DNA of 64,000 nt, taken from assembly GCF_900108475.1 (NCBI RefSeq), contig NZ_FNWO01000010.1, positions 1 to 64,000 on the forward strand, written 5' to 3'. Below, piece by piece: positions 41,941 through 50,607 of the stretch; position 1 is the stretch's first letter, and each line of letters opens with the position of its first letter. Source of the stretch: Magnetospirillum fulvum (GTDB lineage Bacteria; Pseudomonadota; Alphaproteobacteria; Rhodospirillales; Magnetospirillaceae). The translations under genes were made by a program, and so were the position numbers. The notes below the pieces were generated by a model. The model saw only the letters and a program-made list of their open reading frames with translations, made no database searches and was not told the DNA's origin.

Positions 41941-43424
41941 CCGCCGTCGATTTTCCCGAATTCGTTCTGGTGTGGAACGAGCGTCAGGGCTTGGGGACAC
42001 CGCGTCATCAGATCCGGATGGCGCGGTGGCTGGCCGAACGCCGCTATTGGAACGACCGCGACCTGTTGTTGATGGCGTTTCGTTCCAGCGGCAAATCGAC
42101 CGTGGTCGGGCTGTATTGCGCCTGGCTGCTGCGGACCGATCCCAACCTTAGAATCATGGTGCTGGCCGCTGATCTGGCGCTCGCCAAGAAGATGGTCCGC
42201 AACGTCAAGCGGATCGTCGAGCGCCACCCGCTGACCCAGGGGTTAAAGCCGAAACGACGCGACCAATGGGCCGCCGATCAGTTCACCGTCAACCGGCCGG
42301 GCGAGTTGCGCGACCCGTCGATGGTCGCGCGCGGGATCGGGGCCAACATCACCGGCTCACGTGCGGAGATGGTGATCTGCGACGATGTCGAGGTGCCCAA
42401 CACCTGCGACACCGCGCCGAAGCGGGCCGATCTGCGTGAGCGGCTGGCCGAGATTGATTACGTGATGGTGCCGGGGGGAACCCAGCTTTACGTCGGCACC
42501 CCGCACAGTTTCTACACGATCTATGCCGAGACCGCCCGGCTGGAGGCGGGCGAGACCCGTCCTTTTCTCGACGGCTTTTCTCGTCTGGAAATCCCGCTGG
42601 TCGATCCGGCCGGGCGCAGCGCCTGGCCCGAGCGCTTTCCTCTCGACCGGATCGCGCAATTGCGTAAACGCTCGGGCCCGAACAAGTTCGACAGCCAGAT
42701 GATGTTGCGCCCGGTCAACATCGCCGATGGCAGGCTCGATCCCGACCGGCTGCGGCTGTACGACGACGATCTGGTCTATGCCGAGGGTAACGGCGTGCCG
42801 CTGCTGACCTTGGCGGGGAAACGGATGGTGTCGGCCGCCTGCTGGTGGGACCCGGCCTATGGGGCTCCCGGCAAGGGCGATGCCTCGGTGGTCGCGGCGG
42901 TCTTCACCGATGACGAGGGCGGCTATTGGCTGCACCGGGTCCGCTATCTCGAACACGATCCGGCGCGGTGCGACGATACCGACGAGGCCAGCCAGCTCTG
43001 TCGGCAGGTCGCCGCCTTTGCCGCCGAACTGCATTTGCCCGCGGTGCAGTTGGAGACCAACGGGCTGGGCCGCTTCCTGCCCGGTCTGCTGCGGCGCGAG
43101 ATCGCCCGGTCGGGCCTGTCTTGCGCGGTGATCGAGGCCGCCTCGACCCGGGCCAAGGATCAGCGGATCGTCGATGCCTTCGACGCGGTGCTGGCCGCCG
43201 GAGCCCTGCACGCTCACCGCAGCGTGTGGGACACCCCCTTCATCGCCGAGATGCGGGAATGGCGGCCGGGCGGCAAGGGCCGCGATGACGGGCTGGATGC
43301 CGTCGCCGGATGCCTGCTGTCCCAGCCGGTGCGGCTGGGACGACGGCGCAGCAGCACTCCGTCCCGCGCCGATTGGCGACCCGGCGGCGGCGTGCTGAAA
43401 GCCCACACCGATTTTGAATTGTGA
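41937..43424 (+). CDS. Terminase large subunit
   Basis: A 495-residue packaging motor. Walker A is FRSSGKST (48-55), Walker B VICDDVE (146-152), and the C-terminal RNaseH-like nuclease has acids in CWWDPAYGAPGKGDASVVA, ETNGLGRFLP and DDGLDAVAGCLL. These are all the expected ATPase and nuclease residues, so it should be functional. Placed after the tail genes, as in several podoviral prophages of alphaproteobacteria. Confidence 0.88.
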   Translation: MTAVDFPEFVLVWNERQGLGTPRHQIRMARWLAERRYWNDRDLLLMAFRSSGKSTVVGLYCAWLLRTDPNLRIMVLAADLALAKKMVRNVKRIVERHPLTQGLKPKRRDQWAADQFTVNRPGELRDPSMVARGIGANITGSRAEMVICDDVEVPNTCDTAPKRADLRERLAEIDYVMVPGGTQLYVGTPHSFYTIYAETARLEAGETRPFLDGFSRLEIPLVDPAGRSAWPERFPLDRIAQLRKRSGPNKFDSQMMLRPVNIADGRLDPDRLRLYDDDLVYAEGNGVPLLTLAGKRMVSAACWWDPAYGAPGKGDASVVAAVFTDDEGGYWLHRVRYLEHDPARCDDTDEASQLCRQVAAFAAELHLPAVQLETNGLGRFLPGLLRREIARSGLSCAVIEAASTRAKDQRIVDAFDAVLAAGALHAHRSVWDTPFIAEMREWRPGGKGRDDGLDAVAGCLLSQPVRLGRRRSSTPSRADWRPGGGVLKAHTDFEL

Positions 43425-43446
43425 GGATTGAAGGAGCGCCGTTGCA

Positions 43447-43746
43447 ATGGACCATGCCTTTCTCGACCCCGGCTGGTGGGTCACCGCGATCGAACTGCCC
43501 GCTCTGGGGGCGATGGCGCTGTTGCTGTGGCGGGCGCGCCAGGAGTGGGACAGCCGAATCGACGAGCTTGAACGCCGCTTCGATCTCGGCCTCGGCCAGA
43601 TGCGGGAAGCCCTGGCCGCCTACAAGCTGGAGGTGGCGAAAAGTTATGCCACCACCGGCTATCTGAAGGATGTCGAACGCCGTCTGACCGAACATCTGGT
43701 GCGGATCGAAGCCAAGCTGGACGCGGTCCAGACCGGCCAAAGATAG
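43447..43746 (+). CDS. Membrane-anchored coiled-coil phage protein
   Basis: A 99-residue protein: one hydrophobic helix near the N-terminus (WWVTAIELPALGAMALLLW) then a long charged helix (SRIDELERRFDLGLGQMREALAAYKLEVAKSYATTGYLKDVERRLTEHLVRIEAKLD). This outline and position just before the holin fit a lysis accessory or spanin-like protein, but similar proteins of unknown role occur in this place in many alphaproteobacterial prophages. Confidence 0.65.
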   Translation: MDHAFLDPGWWVTAIELPALGAMALLLWRARQEWDSRIDELERRFDLGLGQMREALAAYKLEVAKSYATTGYLKDVERRLTEHLVRIEAKLDAVQTGQR

Positions 43747-43757
43747 GAGGAAATCCG

Positions 43758-44276
43758 ATGGACCCGATCTCGATTGCCCTGGGCCTCGCCCAATTTGTTC
43801 CTGGTTTGATCCGGTGGGTCAGCGGGGACGACCAGTCGAAGGCAGCCAAGGTCGCCGAAACCGCGATCAGCGTTGCCCGCGAGGTGACCGGCAAGGATAG
43901 CGGCGAGGCCGCCCTGGCTGCGATCAAGGACGATCCCTCCCTGGCGCTCGCGCTGCAAAAAGCCTGGATGGTCCACGATCTCGCCCTGGCGCGGGAGGAA
44001 ACCCGCCAATTGGCCGAGATCAACGCGACGATGCGGGTCGAGGCCGCCAGCACCGATCTTTACGTCCGGCGTTGGCGGCCGACCTTTGGCTATGCCGTCG
44101 CCTTGACCTGGACCGCGACGATGGGCGCGGTGTCGTGGGCGATCATCGCCCAGCCGGTTCAGGCCCCCACCATCATCGCCGCCTTGGTCAACACCTCGCC
44201 GATCTGGGGCATTGCCTTGGGCGTGCTGGGGGTGTCGGTGGTCAAGCGCTCGCAGGACAAGAAGAACAAGGTTTAA
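43758..44276 (+). CDS. Holin of the 3TM / gene-transfer-agent family
   Basis: A 172-residue protein with hydrophobic segments near residues 3-20, 106-128 and 138-162 and a helical middle (KAWMVHDLALAREETRQLAEINATMRVEAASTDLYVRRWRPTFGYAVALTW). It fits the family PF11351, described as the 3TM holin used in release of gene transfer agents and also present in prophages. It would open the inner membrane for lysis. Strong AGGAGG ribosome site. Confidence 0.78.
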   Translation: MDPISIALGLAQFVPGLIRWVSGDDQSKAAKVAETAISVAREVTGKDSGEAALAAIKDDPSLALALQKAWMVHDLALAREETRQLAEINATMRVEAASTDLYVRRWRPTFGYAVALTWTATMGAVSWAIIAQPVQAPTIIAALVNTSPIWGIALGVLGVSVVKRSQDKKNKV

Positions 44277-44304
44277 ACCCGTGTCCCGAAAGGATCAGAC
44301 CCCC

Positions 44305-44736
44305 ATGTCCGGATTTTCCAACATCGTTCCCTCCGCTTTGTCGTTGGCGGGGGATGTCTCTCAATCTCAAAGCAGCGAAGACGCCGCCCAGGCGAGGGCG
44401 CAGCAGGTCGCCCTTCAAAACGATCTGATCGAATCCGACCGCCAGACCCAGGCGGCAGAGCGGCGCGATTTGCTCGCCCGCCAGCAAGCCAGCCAGCGGG
44501 CTCAATTGGCGGCCTGGGGTGTTGGCGGCGAGGGCGGCTCGTCCGACGCGCTGTTGAGCGGGCTGTCCCAGCGTAGCGACAGCGACCTTACCTCCCTCAA
44601 CCGCAGCGCCGCGTTGCGGACGGCGCGCAATCGGGCCAGCCTGCTTGACGACGACGATAGCTCCAGCGCCTCGACGCTCAATCTGGCCAAGAGCGGCTAT
44701 AAGGTGTTCAGCAGCTTTTACGACTGGATGGGATAG
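44305..44736 (+). CDS. Phage-cluster terminal protein, possible internal virion protein
   Basis: A 143-residue, Gln/Ser/Ala-rich helical protein (ALSLAGDVSQSQSSEDAAQARAQQVALQNDLIESDRQTQAAERRDLLARQQASQRAQLAAWGV). The hydrophobic-then-helical pattern resembles the small T7 gp14-like internal core proteins, but identity is weak. If so, it is the only ejection-core-like gene left; gp15/gp16-like genes are missing. Last gene of the cluster. Confidence 0.6.
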   Translation: MSGFSNIVPSALSLAGDVSQSQSSEDAAQARAQQVALQNDLIESDRQTQAAERRDLLARQQASQRAQLAAWGVGGEGGSSDALLSGLSQRSDSDLTSLNRSAALRTARNRASLLDDDDSSSASTLNLAKSGYKVFSSFYDWMG

Positions 44737-44755
44737 CTATCCTGGGGCACATACC

Positions 44756-44874
44756 AAGCTGCTCATTGCAGCTTGTAGGCCCAAGGGGCCGCGCGCCTTA
44801 TGGCGCGGAAGGCAAGGGGGCGGAGGCCCCCGCCCGCCGCCTGAGGGCCAGCATGGATCGAGTCCGATCCATGC
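44756..44874. terminator. Series of hairpins between phage cluster and flagellar operon
   Basis: The 147-bp gap between convergent ends holds AAGCTGC/GCAGCTT (44756-44762 with 44768-44774), GCGCGCC/GGCGCG (about 44791-44807) and a ten-pair stem GCATGGATCG/CGATCCATGC (44851-44860 with 44865-44874). At least one probably terminates each converging transcript. Confidence 0.6.
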
Positions 44875-44883
44875 AGATGGATA

Positions 44884-46638
44884 TCACACCATCAAACTGG
44901 TGGTGGTGGTGGCGGCCGGGCTGGGCGGCAGATCGACGAAGGCCCGCCCGGCCTGGAACGATACGCCCCCCTTGATCCCGGTCAGTTGGGCGCATTCGGC
45001 GAAGATTCCGGCGATGTCGCGGCAGATCGCGGTGTCGAGCGGTTGGCGGGTTCGCACGATCAGGTCGAACCGCTTGGTCTCGCGCAGCACCAGCCCGTCG
45101 AACTGAATCCGGCCCAACCGGCTCATCTCGATATCGAGAATGAAGCGCTTTTCGCCACCGCCGCCGCCGCGCCGCTGGTCGCTGTCCTCTGGCGAAGTCT
45201 GGACATGAAGCCGGATCGGGTCGATCTGGGCTCCGTTGAGGAACGGCATCGTCAGGGTCTGCCATTCCCCCGCCGGACCCTTGGGCTGCGCTGCTTCCTC
45301 GGCCAGGGACTTCATGTCGCCCAGCAGCCGGTCGGCCAGATCGTGCCGTCCGATCTTGTCCAGTCCGCGCTGGGTCGCTTCGCCTCCGGGCAAGCGGGAG
45401 TCACCGTTGCGGACCGCTGCCGCAAACCCGGCCAGCGCCGCCGCCAGGCGCGGCCCGGCCTGGGGCAACGCCTGCATCAGCGTATTGGCGGCCTGAAGAT
45501 CGCTGCGGGCCAATTGGTCGATCGCTTCGGACATAGCGGGCCAGCCCCCGGTGCCCAAGCCCGGAGCCAACGGCGGCGGGGCCGGGGGCGGCGGCAGCGG
45601 CGGGCCAACCACTTCGAGCCGCACCGTTCCGCCGACCGGCAGCGCCAGACCCGAGGGCAAGGACAGCAGCCCGACCTCGGTCTGCACCAGCGCGCCGCCG
45701 CCCGGAACCGAATTGGTCAGCACCCGGCCGGTCAGGATCAGCGGCGCGGTGGGCGTCGGCGACGCGAGGGAAAGTCCGCTCCCTGCTCCTGGCGGGAGTC
45801 CGCCTCCCGTCGGGGCCAGGGCCGGATTGGCGGTGAGGAGGGACGGGGCGGCAGGCGCATTCCCACCGTCCGCCGGTCGCGCTTCGGCCAGACGCAGGGG
45901 AAGCTGGGTGCCGGGGGCGAGCGTGCTCCAGGCGGCGGGCAGGGTGCCGGGAGCGTTCGCGGTTGGCGGTGCTGCTCCGGCCGGGAGGCTCGGCGGGAAA
46001 GAGGCTGGGTTTTGACCGGGGGACAGCGGCGGTCCCGCTGACGGGAACGCTCCACTGGCTCCGCCCGGCTGTGGTGCCAGTCCCGGACGCAGCACAATCG
46101 CGGTCAGGCCGGGCAATCCGTCCGCCAGCAAACCCGGCGCAGGGGTGGAGGCGGTCAGACCGGCGGTGCCCGTCCCCGCACGTTGCCCCGCGATCCCTCC
46201 CGCAGACGACAACCCGCCGCCCGGATTTGGTGTCGGTTGCGCCAGCAGGAGGGGGGGCAGGCCGCCGCCGTTTGCCGTCGTCAGCGTCGCCGTCGGGGTG
46301 CCCGCCGTCGCGCGTCCGTTGACCGCCGCCAGCCGCAGCACGAAGCCGCCGCCGTTCTGTTGCTGGAACTGAAAGGTGAGGGCGGCACCGGGGCTGGCCG
46401 AAAATCCGGGCGGAATCTTCAGGTCGAGGAACGAGCCGTCGGGCAAAGCCAGTCTGGCCGTCGCGCGCGGCTGTCCCGAGGTGGAGACCAGGGTGGTCTC
46501 GATCGTCGTCACGCCCGCTTCCGCCAGCCGGGTCACCGCTTCGGCGGTTTCGGCAGTGGCCGGGCTCGTCACCACCGCCGGACTGGGCGACGAAGACGGG
46601 CTGGCCGATGTGGCGGACGGCAGGACGCTATCGACCAT
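44884..46638 (-). CDS. FliK-like flagellar hook-length control protein
   Basis: A 584-residue protein with a Ser/Ala N-terminus, a small OB-like region (about 40-105), a long Pro/Gly/Ala-rich centre (about 110-350) and a folded C-terminus (about 440-570: RFILDIEMSRLGRIQFDGLVLRETKRFDLIVRTRQPLD). The general plan, with a disordered ruler and a compact C-terminal domain, matches hook-length control proteins; sequence identity to FliK is weak. Last gene of the flagellar operon, three bases after flhG. Coding bias in the centre is extremely GC-rich. Confidence 0.6.
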   Translation of the reverse strand: MVDSVLPSATSASPSSSPSPAVVTSPATAETAEAVTRLAEAGVTTIETTLVSTSGQPRATARLALPDGSFLDLKIPPGFSASPGAALTFQFQQQNGGGFVLRLAAVNGRATAGTPTATLTTANGGGLPPLLLAQPTPNPGGGLSSAGGIAGQRAGTGTAGLTASTPAPGLLADGLPGLTAIVLRPGLAPQPGGASGAFPSAGPPLSPGQNPASFPPSLPAGAAPPTANAPGTLPAAWSTLAPGTQLPLRLAEARPADGGNAPAAPSLLTANPALAPTGGGLPPGAGSGLSLASPTPTAPLILTGRVLTNSVPGGGALVQTEVGLLSLPSGLALPVGGTVRLEVVGPPLPPPPAPPPLAPGLGTGGWPAMSEAIDQLARSDLQAANTLMQALPQAGPRLAAALAGFAAAVRNGDSRLPGGEATQRGLDKIGRHDLADRLLGDMKSLAEEAAQPKGPAGEWQTLTMPFLNGAQIDPIRLHVQTSPEDSDQRRGGGGGEKRFILDIEMSRLGRIQFDGLVLRETKRFDLIVRTRQPLDTAICRDIAGIFAECAQLTGIKGGVSFQAGRAFVDLPPSPAATTTTSLMV

Positions 46639-46641
46639 ATC

Positions 46642-47439
46642 CTATCTCGTGCGGACCAGACGCTCGACAATCGCCTCGACGTCGGCGGCCGCCTCGGCAT
46701 TGGGGGACCGGGTCATGATCGGGGTTTGGTTGCGGATCGCCTCGCGCACCTTGAGATCGCGGCGGATCACCCCGGCCAGCGGCGGCGAGATTTTCAGGAA
46801 GCCCTCGCACGCTTTTAGCAGGGTGTTGTAGATCCGCTCGCCCTCGCGGGTCGAGTTGGCCATGTTGACGACGACGCGCAGATCGCTGCCCGGTCGTTCC
46901 ATGCAGGTGACCTTGATGAAGGCATAGGCGTCGGTCAGCGAGGTCGGCTCGTCGGTGGTCACCACCATGATCGTCCCGGCCGATTGCGAGAAGGTGCGGA
47001 TCGACTTTTCCACCCCGGCCCCGAGATCGACCACCACCCGGTCATAGCCGCCCGCCAGCGTCACCAGATCGTCGCCCAGCATCTGGAGCCGCGACAGCGG
47101 GATGTTGGCCAGCGTGCCCGAGCCCGAGCGTCCGGCGATGACGTCGAACCCGCCCGCGTCAAAACTGACTGCCGCTTGATTAAGCGTCATCCGCCCGGCG
47201 ACGACGCTGCCCAGATCGGTCTTTGGCATCAGGCCGAGTTGGATATCGACATTGGCCAGCCCAAGATCGCCGTCGAACAGCAGAACCTTTTGCCCGGCGC
47301 GGGCCAAAGCGTGCGACAGGGTGATGGCGAACCATGTCTTGCCCACCCCCCCCTTGCCCGAGGCGACGGCGATGATGTTGCGCCCCTTTGCCCGAACGGT
47401 CGGGCGTGGCGCGAGGGTGGGAGCGTCGGGCGTGCTCAT
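46642..47439 (-). CDS. flhG: Flagellar number regulator FlhG (FleN, MinD-like ATPase)
   Basis: A 265-residue ParA/MinD-family ATPase. The deviant Walker A is ASGKGGVGKTWFAITL near residue 25, with DGDLGLANVDIQLG and VVVDLGAG following. It counts polar flagella by antagonising FlhF. ATG 47439 overlaps the flhF stop (ATGA); the upstream extension of the open frame has no support. Confidence 0.9.
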   Translation of the reverse strand: MSTPDAPTLAPRPTVRAKGRNIIAVASGKGGVGKTWFAITLSHALARAGQKVLLFDGDLGLANVDIQLGLMPKTDLGSVVAGRMTLNQAAVSFDAGGFDVIAGRSGSGTLANIPLSRLQMLGDDLVTLAGGYDRVVVDLGAGVEKSIRTFSQSAGTIMVVTTDEPTSLTDAYAFIKVTCMERPGSDLRVVVNMANSTREGERIYNTLLKACEGFLKISPPLAGVIRRDLKVREAIRNQTPIMTRSPNAEAAADVEAIVERLVRTR

Positions 47440-48440
47440 GATGCGGATGCCTCGGTCCAGAAGGTTTCGTCTTGGGGGGGGGCGGCGGCGGGCGGCGGTG
47501 GCGGCATGATCAGCCGGGCCAGGGAAATCGCGGAGATCGGCGATAGACCCGACGCGACGTGCGGGCTGGCCGAGACGTCGCACAGGGCAAGCTGTCCCGC
47601 CTCGGCTCCGGCCAGGATCGCGCCCAGACGGCGGGTGGTGTCGAGCCGGGTGGCGAACAGCCGGGTCGCCCCGGTGGCGGCGAAGGATTCGGCCAGTTCG
47701 CCCGCCTCGATCGCGTCGCCGCCTGCGGCCAGTACCAGGATCGGTTCGACGTCGGCGGCTTCGATCAGGCTTTGCAGATAATCCATGTCGCTGGGTTTGA
47801 ATGCGTTAAGGCCGGGCGAGTCGATCAGGGTCAGGTCGAACCGGCCCTGGGACTCTTCGACGGCGCGGGCCAGCGTGTCCGGTCCCCGCGCCCGCACCAG
47901 CTCGATTTCCAGGATCGACGTGAAGGCGGCCAGTTGCTCGACCGCCCCGGCGCGGATGTTGTCGCAGGTGATGACGCCGACGCGGCGCTGTTTCAACACC
48001 GAGCGGGCCGCCAGTTTGGCCACCGTGACGCTTTTGCCCACCCCGTTCGGCCCGACCAGCATGAACGGGCGCGGCGCGGAATGTTCGGGCAGGTGGGCAA
48101 AGGCGAACCCGGCTTCCAGCGCGGCGGCGCAGGCCAGAACCGGGTCGGAGATTTCGGCGGCGCGGGCGGCATTGACCAAACGGTCGATCAGGCGCGGCGG
48201 TGTGCCATGCTCGGTCAGCGCCGCCCGGATCGCGTCGGCGGCGGCCGAGCCGTCGCTTTCCCCCAGCATTTCGGCGACGGCAAGGTCGGCATCGGCGGAT
48301 TCCAGCGCGGCGGTGATCCGCACCCCCTTGGTGCCCGCCGCCCGCTGGGTCGAGACGATGATGGCGTCGTCGCCCAGTTCCGAGCGGACCATCTCCATCG
48401 CTTCGGACATCGTTGCCGCGGTGAAGGATTTCAGCCGCAT
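47436..48440 (-). CDS. flhF: Flagellar SRP-like GTPase FlhF
   Basis: A 334-residue GTPase of the SRP family that places the flagellum at the pole. N-terminal B domain (about 1-70), helical N domain, then the G domain with P-loop GPNGVGKSVT and GVITCDNIRAGAVEQLAAF. The G3 element reads LIDSPGLN where SRP GTPases have DTAG, a difference that may affect hydrolysis. Coupled to flhG, its usual partner. Confidence 0.9.
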   Translation of the reverse strand: MRLKSFTAATMSEAMEMVRSELGDDAIIVSTQRAAGTKGVRITAALESADADLAVAEMLGESDGSAAADAIRAALTEHGTPPRLIDRLVNAARAAEISDPVLACAAALEAGFAFAHLPEHSAPRPFMLVGPNGVGKSVTVAKLAARSVLKQRRVGVITCDNIRAGAVEQLAAFTSILEIELVRARGPDTLARAVEESQGRFDLTLIDSPGLNAFKPSDMDYLQSLIEAADVEPILVLAAGGDAIEAGELAESFAATGATRLFATRLDTTRRLGAILAGAEAGQLALCDVSASPHVASGLSPISAISLARLIMPPPPPAAAPPQDETFWTEASAS

Positions 48441-48480
48441 CGGCGTGTCCTTCGCGCCAGGGTCTTAGTCGGCGTCGTCA

Positions 48481-50595
48481 TCATATCTGTCCCAGTGTCT
48501 TGATGCGGGCCTTGGGGTGAATCTCGGACTGCCCCATCACCACCGTCATCGGGCGGAACCGCTCGACGATCGAGCGGACATAGGGGCGCACCATCGGGCT
48601 GGTCAGCAGCACCGGGGTCTCGCCCTGCATCGCGAAGCGCTCGAAGGTCTGGCGGACCCGGCCGATGAAATCCTGCAATTGGGTCGGTGCCATCGAAATC
48701 TGCTTTTCCTCGCCCGCGCCGACCAGGGATTCGGCGAAGGCCTGTTCCCATTCCGGCGACAGGGTCACCAGCGGGATGAAGCCCTGCGGCCCGCAATTGG
48801 AATCGGAAATCTGACGGGCGAGACGCGAGCGGACATGCTCGGTGATCATCGTGATATTGCGGGTATGGCCGCAGGCTTCGGCGATGCCTTCGAGGATCGT
48901 CGGCAGATCGCGGATCGACACCCGCTCGCCCAGCAGGTTTTGCAGCACGCGTTGCAGTCCGCCGACCGTCATCTGGCTGGGGACCAGTTCGGCCACCAGC
49001 TTCTGCTGCTCCTTGTCGAGATCGTCGAGCAGCTTCTGCGTCTCGGCGTGGCTGAGCAGTTCGGGCATGTTGTCCTTGACCACTTCGGTCAAGTGAGTGG
49101 TGATCACCGTTGGCGGATCGACGACGGTATAGCCGCGGAACAGCGCCTCTTCCCGCGCCGCCGGGTCGATCCACATCGCGGGAAGGCCAAAGGTCGGCTC
49201 GCGGGTCTTTTCGCCGGGCAACGAGATATCCTCGCCGCGCGGGTCCATGATCAGCAGCATGTTGGGGCGCAGATCGCCCCGCCCGGCCTCGACTTCCTTG
49301 ATGTGGACGACATAGGTGTTGGCCGGAAGCTGCATGTTGTCCTGGATGCGGACGCTGGGCATCACGAAGCCCATTTCGGCGGCGACGGCGCGGCGCAGCG
49401 ACTTGATCTGATCGGTCAGACGCTGGCCCTTGGGGTTGTTGATCAACTGGAGCAGCCCATAGCCCAGTTCCAGCCGGATCAAATCGATCTTGAGCGCGGT
49501 CGAGATCGGTTCCTCGGGCACCGGGGCCTGTTGCAGCGCCTGCTCGGCCTGAACCTGAACCTCCTCGTCGGCCTTGGCGCGCTTGCGCCGGTCGAGATAG
49601 AACGCCGCCACGCCCATCCCGCCGCCCAGCACGGCGAAGGGCAGGAACGGCATCCCCGGCACCAGCGCCATCATCATCATCAGACCCGCCGCCATGCCGA
49701 CGGCGCGGGGATAGCCCGCCAACTGGGCGAACAGGGCTTGATCGACTGATTCCTGAATGCCCGCCTTGGTCACCAGCATACCGGCGGCAACCGAGACGAT
49801 CAGGGCGGGAACCTGGGTGACCAGACCGTCGCCGACGGTCAGCTTGGTATAAATGTCGGCGGCCTGGGCAAAGGTCAGCCCGTTCTGGGCCATCCCGATC
49901 ACCATCCCGGCGATGACGTTGATCGCGGTGATCAGCAGACCGGCGACGGCGTCGCCCCGGACGAATTTCGACGCACCGTCCATCGCGCCGAAGAAGGCGG
50001 ATTCCTGCTCCAGTTCGGACCGGCGTTTGCGCGCCGTCGGCTCGTCGCACAGCCCGGCCGACAGATCGGCGTCGATCGCCATCTGCTTGCCCGGCATCGC
50101 GTCGAGGGTGAAGCGGGCCGCCACTTCGGCGATACGGGTCGAGCCCTTGGTGATGACGACGAAATTGACGATCACCAGAATGGCAAAGACGATAATGCCG
50201 ATGACGAAATTGCCGCTCATGATGAAGCTGGAGAAGGCGGCGATGACCTGACCGGCGCCTTCGACCCCTTCATGGCCGTGCGAGAGAATCAGCCGGGTCG
50301 AGGCCAGATTCAATGCCAGTCGGATCAGGGTGGTGATCAGCAGAACCGTCGGAAAGGCGCTGAATTGCAGCGGCTTCTCGATGAAGATCGCCACCATCAG
50401 AATCAGAACCGAAATCGTGATCGACAGCGACAGACCGACGTCAAGCGCCCAGGCCGGTAGCGGCAGGATCAAGACGGTCAGGATCAGCATGACGCCAGCG
50501 GCCAAGGCGACGTCGCCTCGCCGCATCGCTGCGCCTAACCGGCCGAATGCCTGCCGTGTCGCCAGGGTTCCGCTTCCCGCGTCGCCTTCGGCCAT
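48481..50595 (-). CDS. flhA: Flagellar export gate protein FlhA
   Basis: A 704-residue export gate. Eight N-terminal membrane helices (about 30-335), containing the family stretch FVRGDAVAGLLITAINVIAGM, are followed by the cytosolic substrate-docking domain (about 360-700, with GYTVVDPPTVITTHLTE and LPTILEGIAEACGHTRNITMITEHVRSRLARQI). It sits 12 bases after flbD, as in the Caulobacter operon. Confidence 0.96.
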   Translation of the reverse strand: MAEGDAGSGTLATRQAFGRLGAAMRRGDVALAAGVMLILTVLILPLPAWALDVGLSLSITISVLILMVAIFIEKPLQFSAFPTVLLITTLIRLALNLASTRLILSHGHEGVEGAGQVIAAFSSFIMSGNFVIGIIVFAILVIVNFVVITKGSTRIAEVAARFTLDAMPGKQMAIDADLSAGLCDEPTARKRRSELEQESAFFGAMDGASKFVRGDAVAGLLITAINVIAGMVIGMAQNGLTFAQAADIYTKLTVGDGLVTQVPALIVSVAAGMLVTKAGIQESVDQALFAQLAGYPRAVGMAAGLMMMMALVPGMPFLPFAVLGGGMGVAAFYLDRRKRAKADEEVQVQAEQALQQAPVPEEPISTALKIDLIRLELGYGLLQLINNPKGQRLTDQIKSLRRAVAAEMGFVMPSVRIQDNMQLPANTYVVHIKEVEAGRGDLRPNMLLIMDPRGEDISLPGEKTREPTFGLPAMWIDPAAREEALFRGYTVVDPPTVITTHLTEVVKDNMPELLSHAETQKLLDDLDKEQQKLVAELVPSQMTVGGLQRVLQNLLGERVSIRDLPTILEGIAEACGHTRNITMITEHVRSRLARQISDSNCGPQGFIPLVTLSPEWEQAFAESLVGAGEEKQISMAPTQLQDFIGRVRQTFERFAMQGETPVLLTSPMVRPYVRSIVERFRPMTVVMGQSEIHPKARIKTLGQI

Positions 50596-50607
50596 CGTCT
50601 ACAATCC

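Larger units (their letters stand above)
30370..44736 (+). mobile_element. T7-like (podoviral) structural gene cluster: defective prophage or gene-transfer-agent-like
   Basis: Plus-strand genes encode a portal, Bbp19-like protein, scaffold, major capsid, tail tubular proteins A and B, fibre, terminase large subunit and a 3TM holin, in an order close to T7-like virion modules. No integrase, transposase, DNA or RNA polymerase, primase, ejection-core proteins or standard endolysin is visible, and no flanking att repeat was seen. Host-like sensory genes occupy 34114-35625 on the other strand. All virion genes look intact. The borders are set by the first and last phage-like genes; the repressor at 29614-30249 may belong too. 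Confidence 0.85.
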
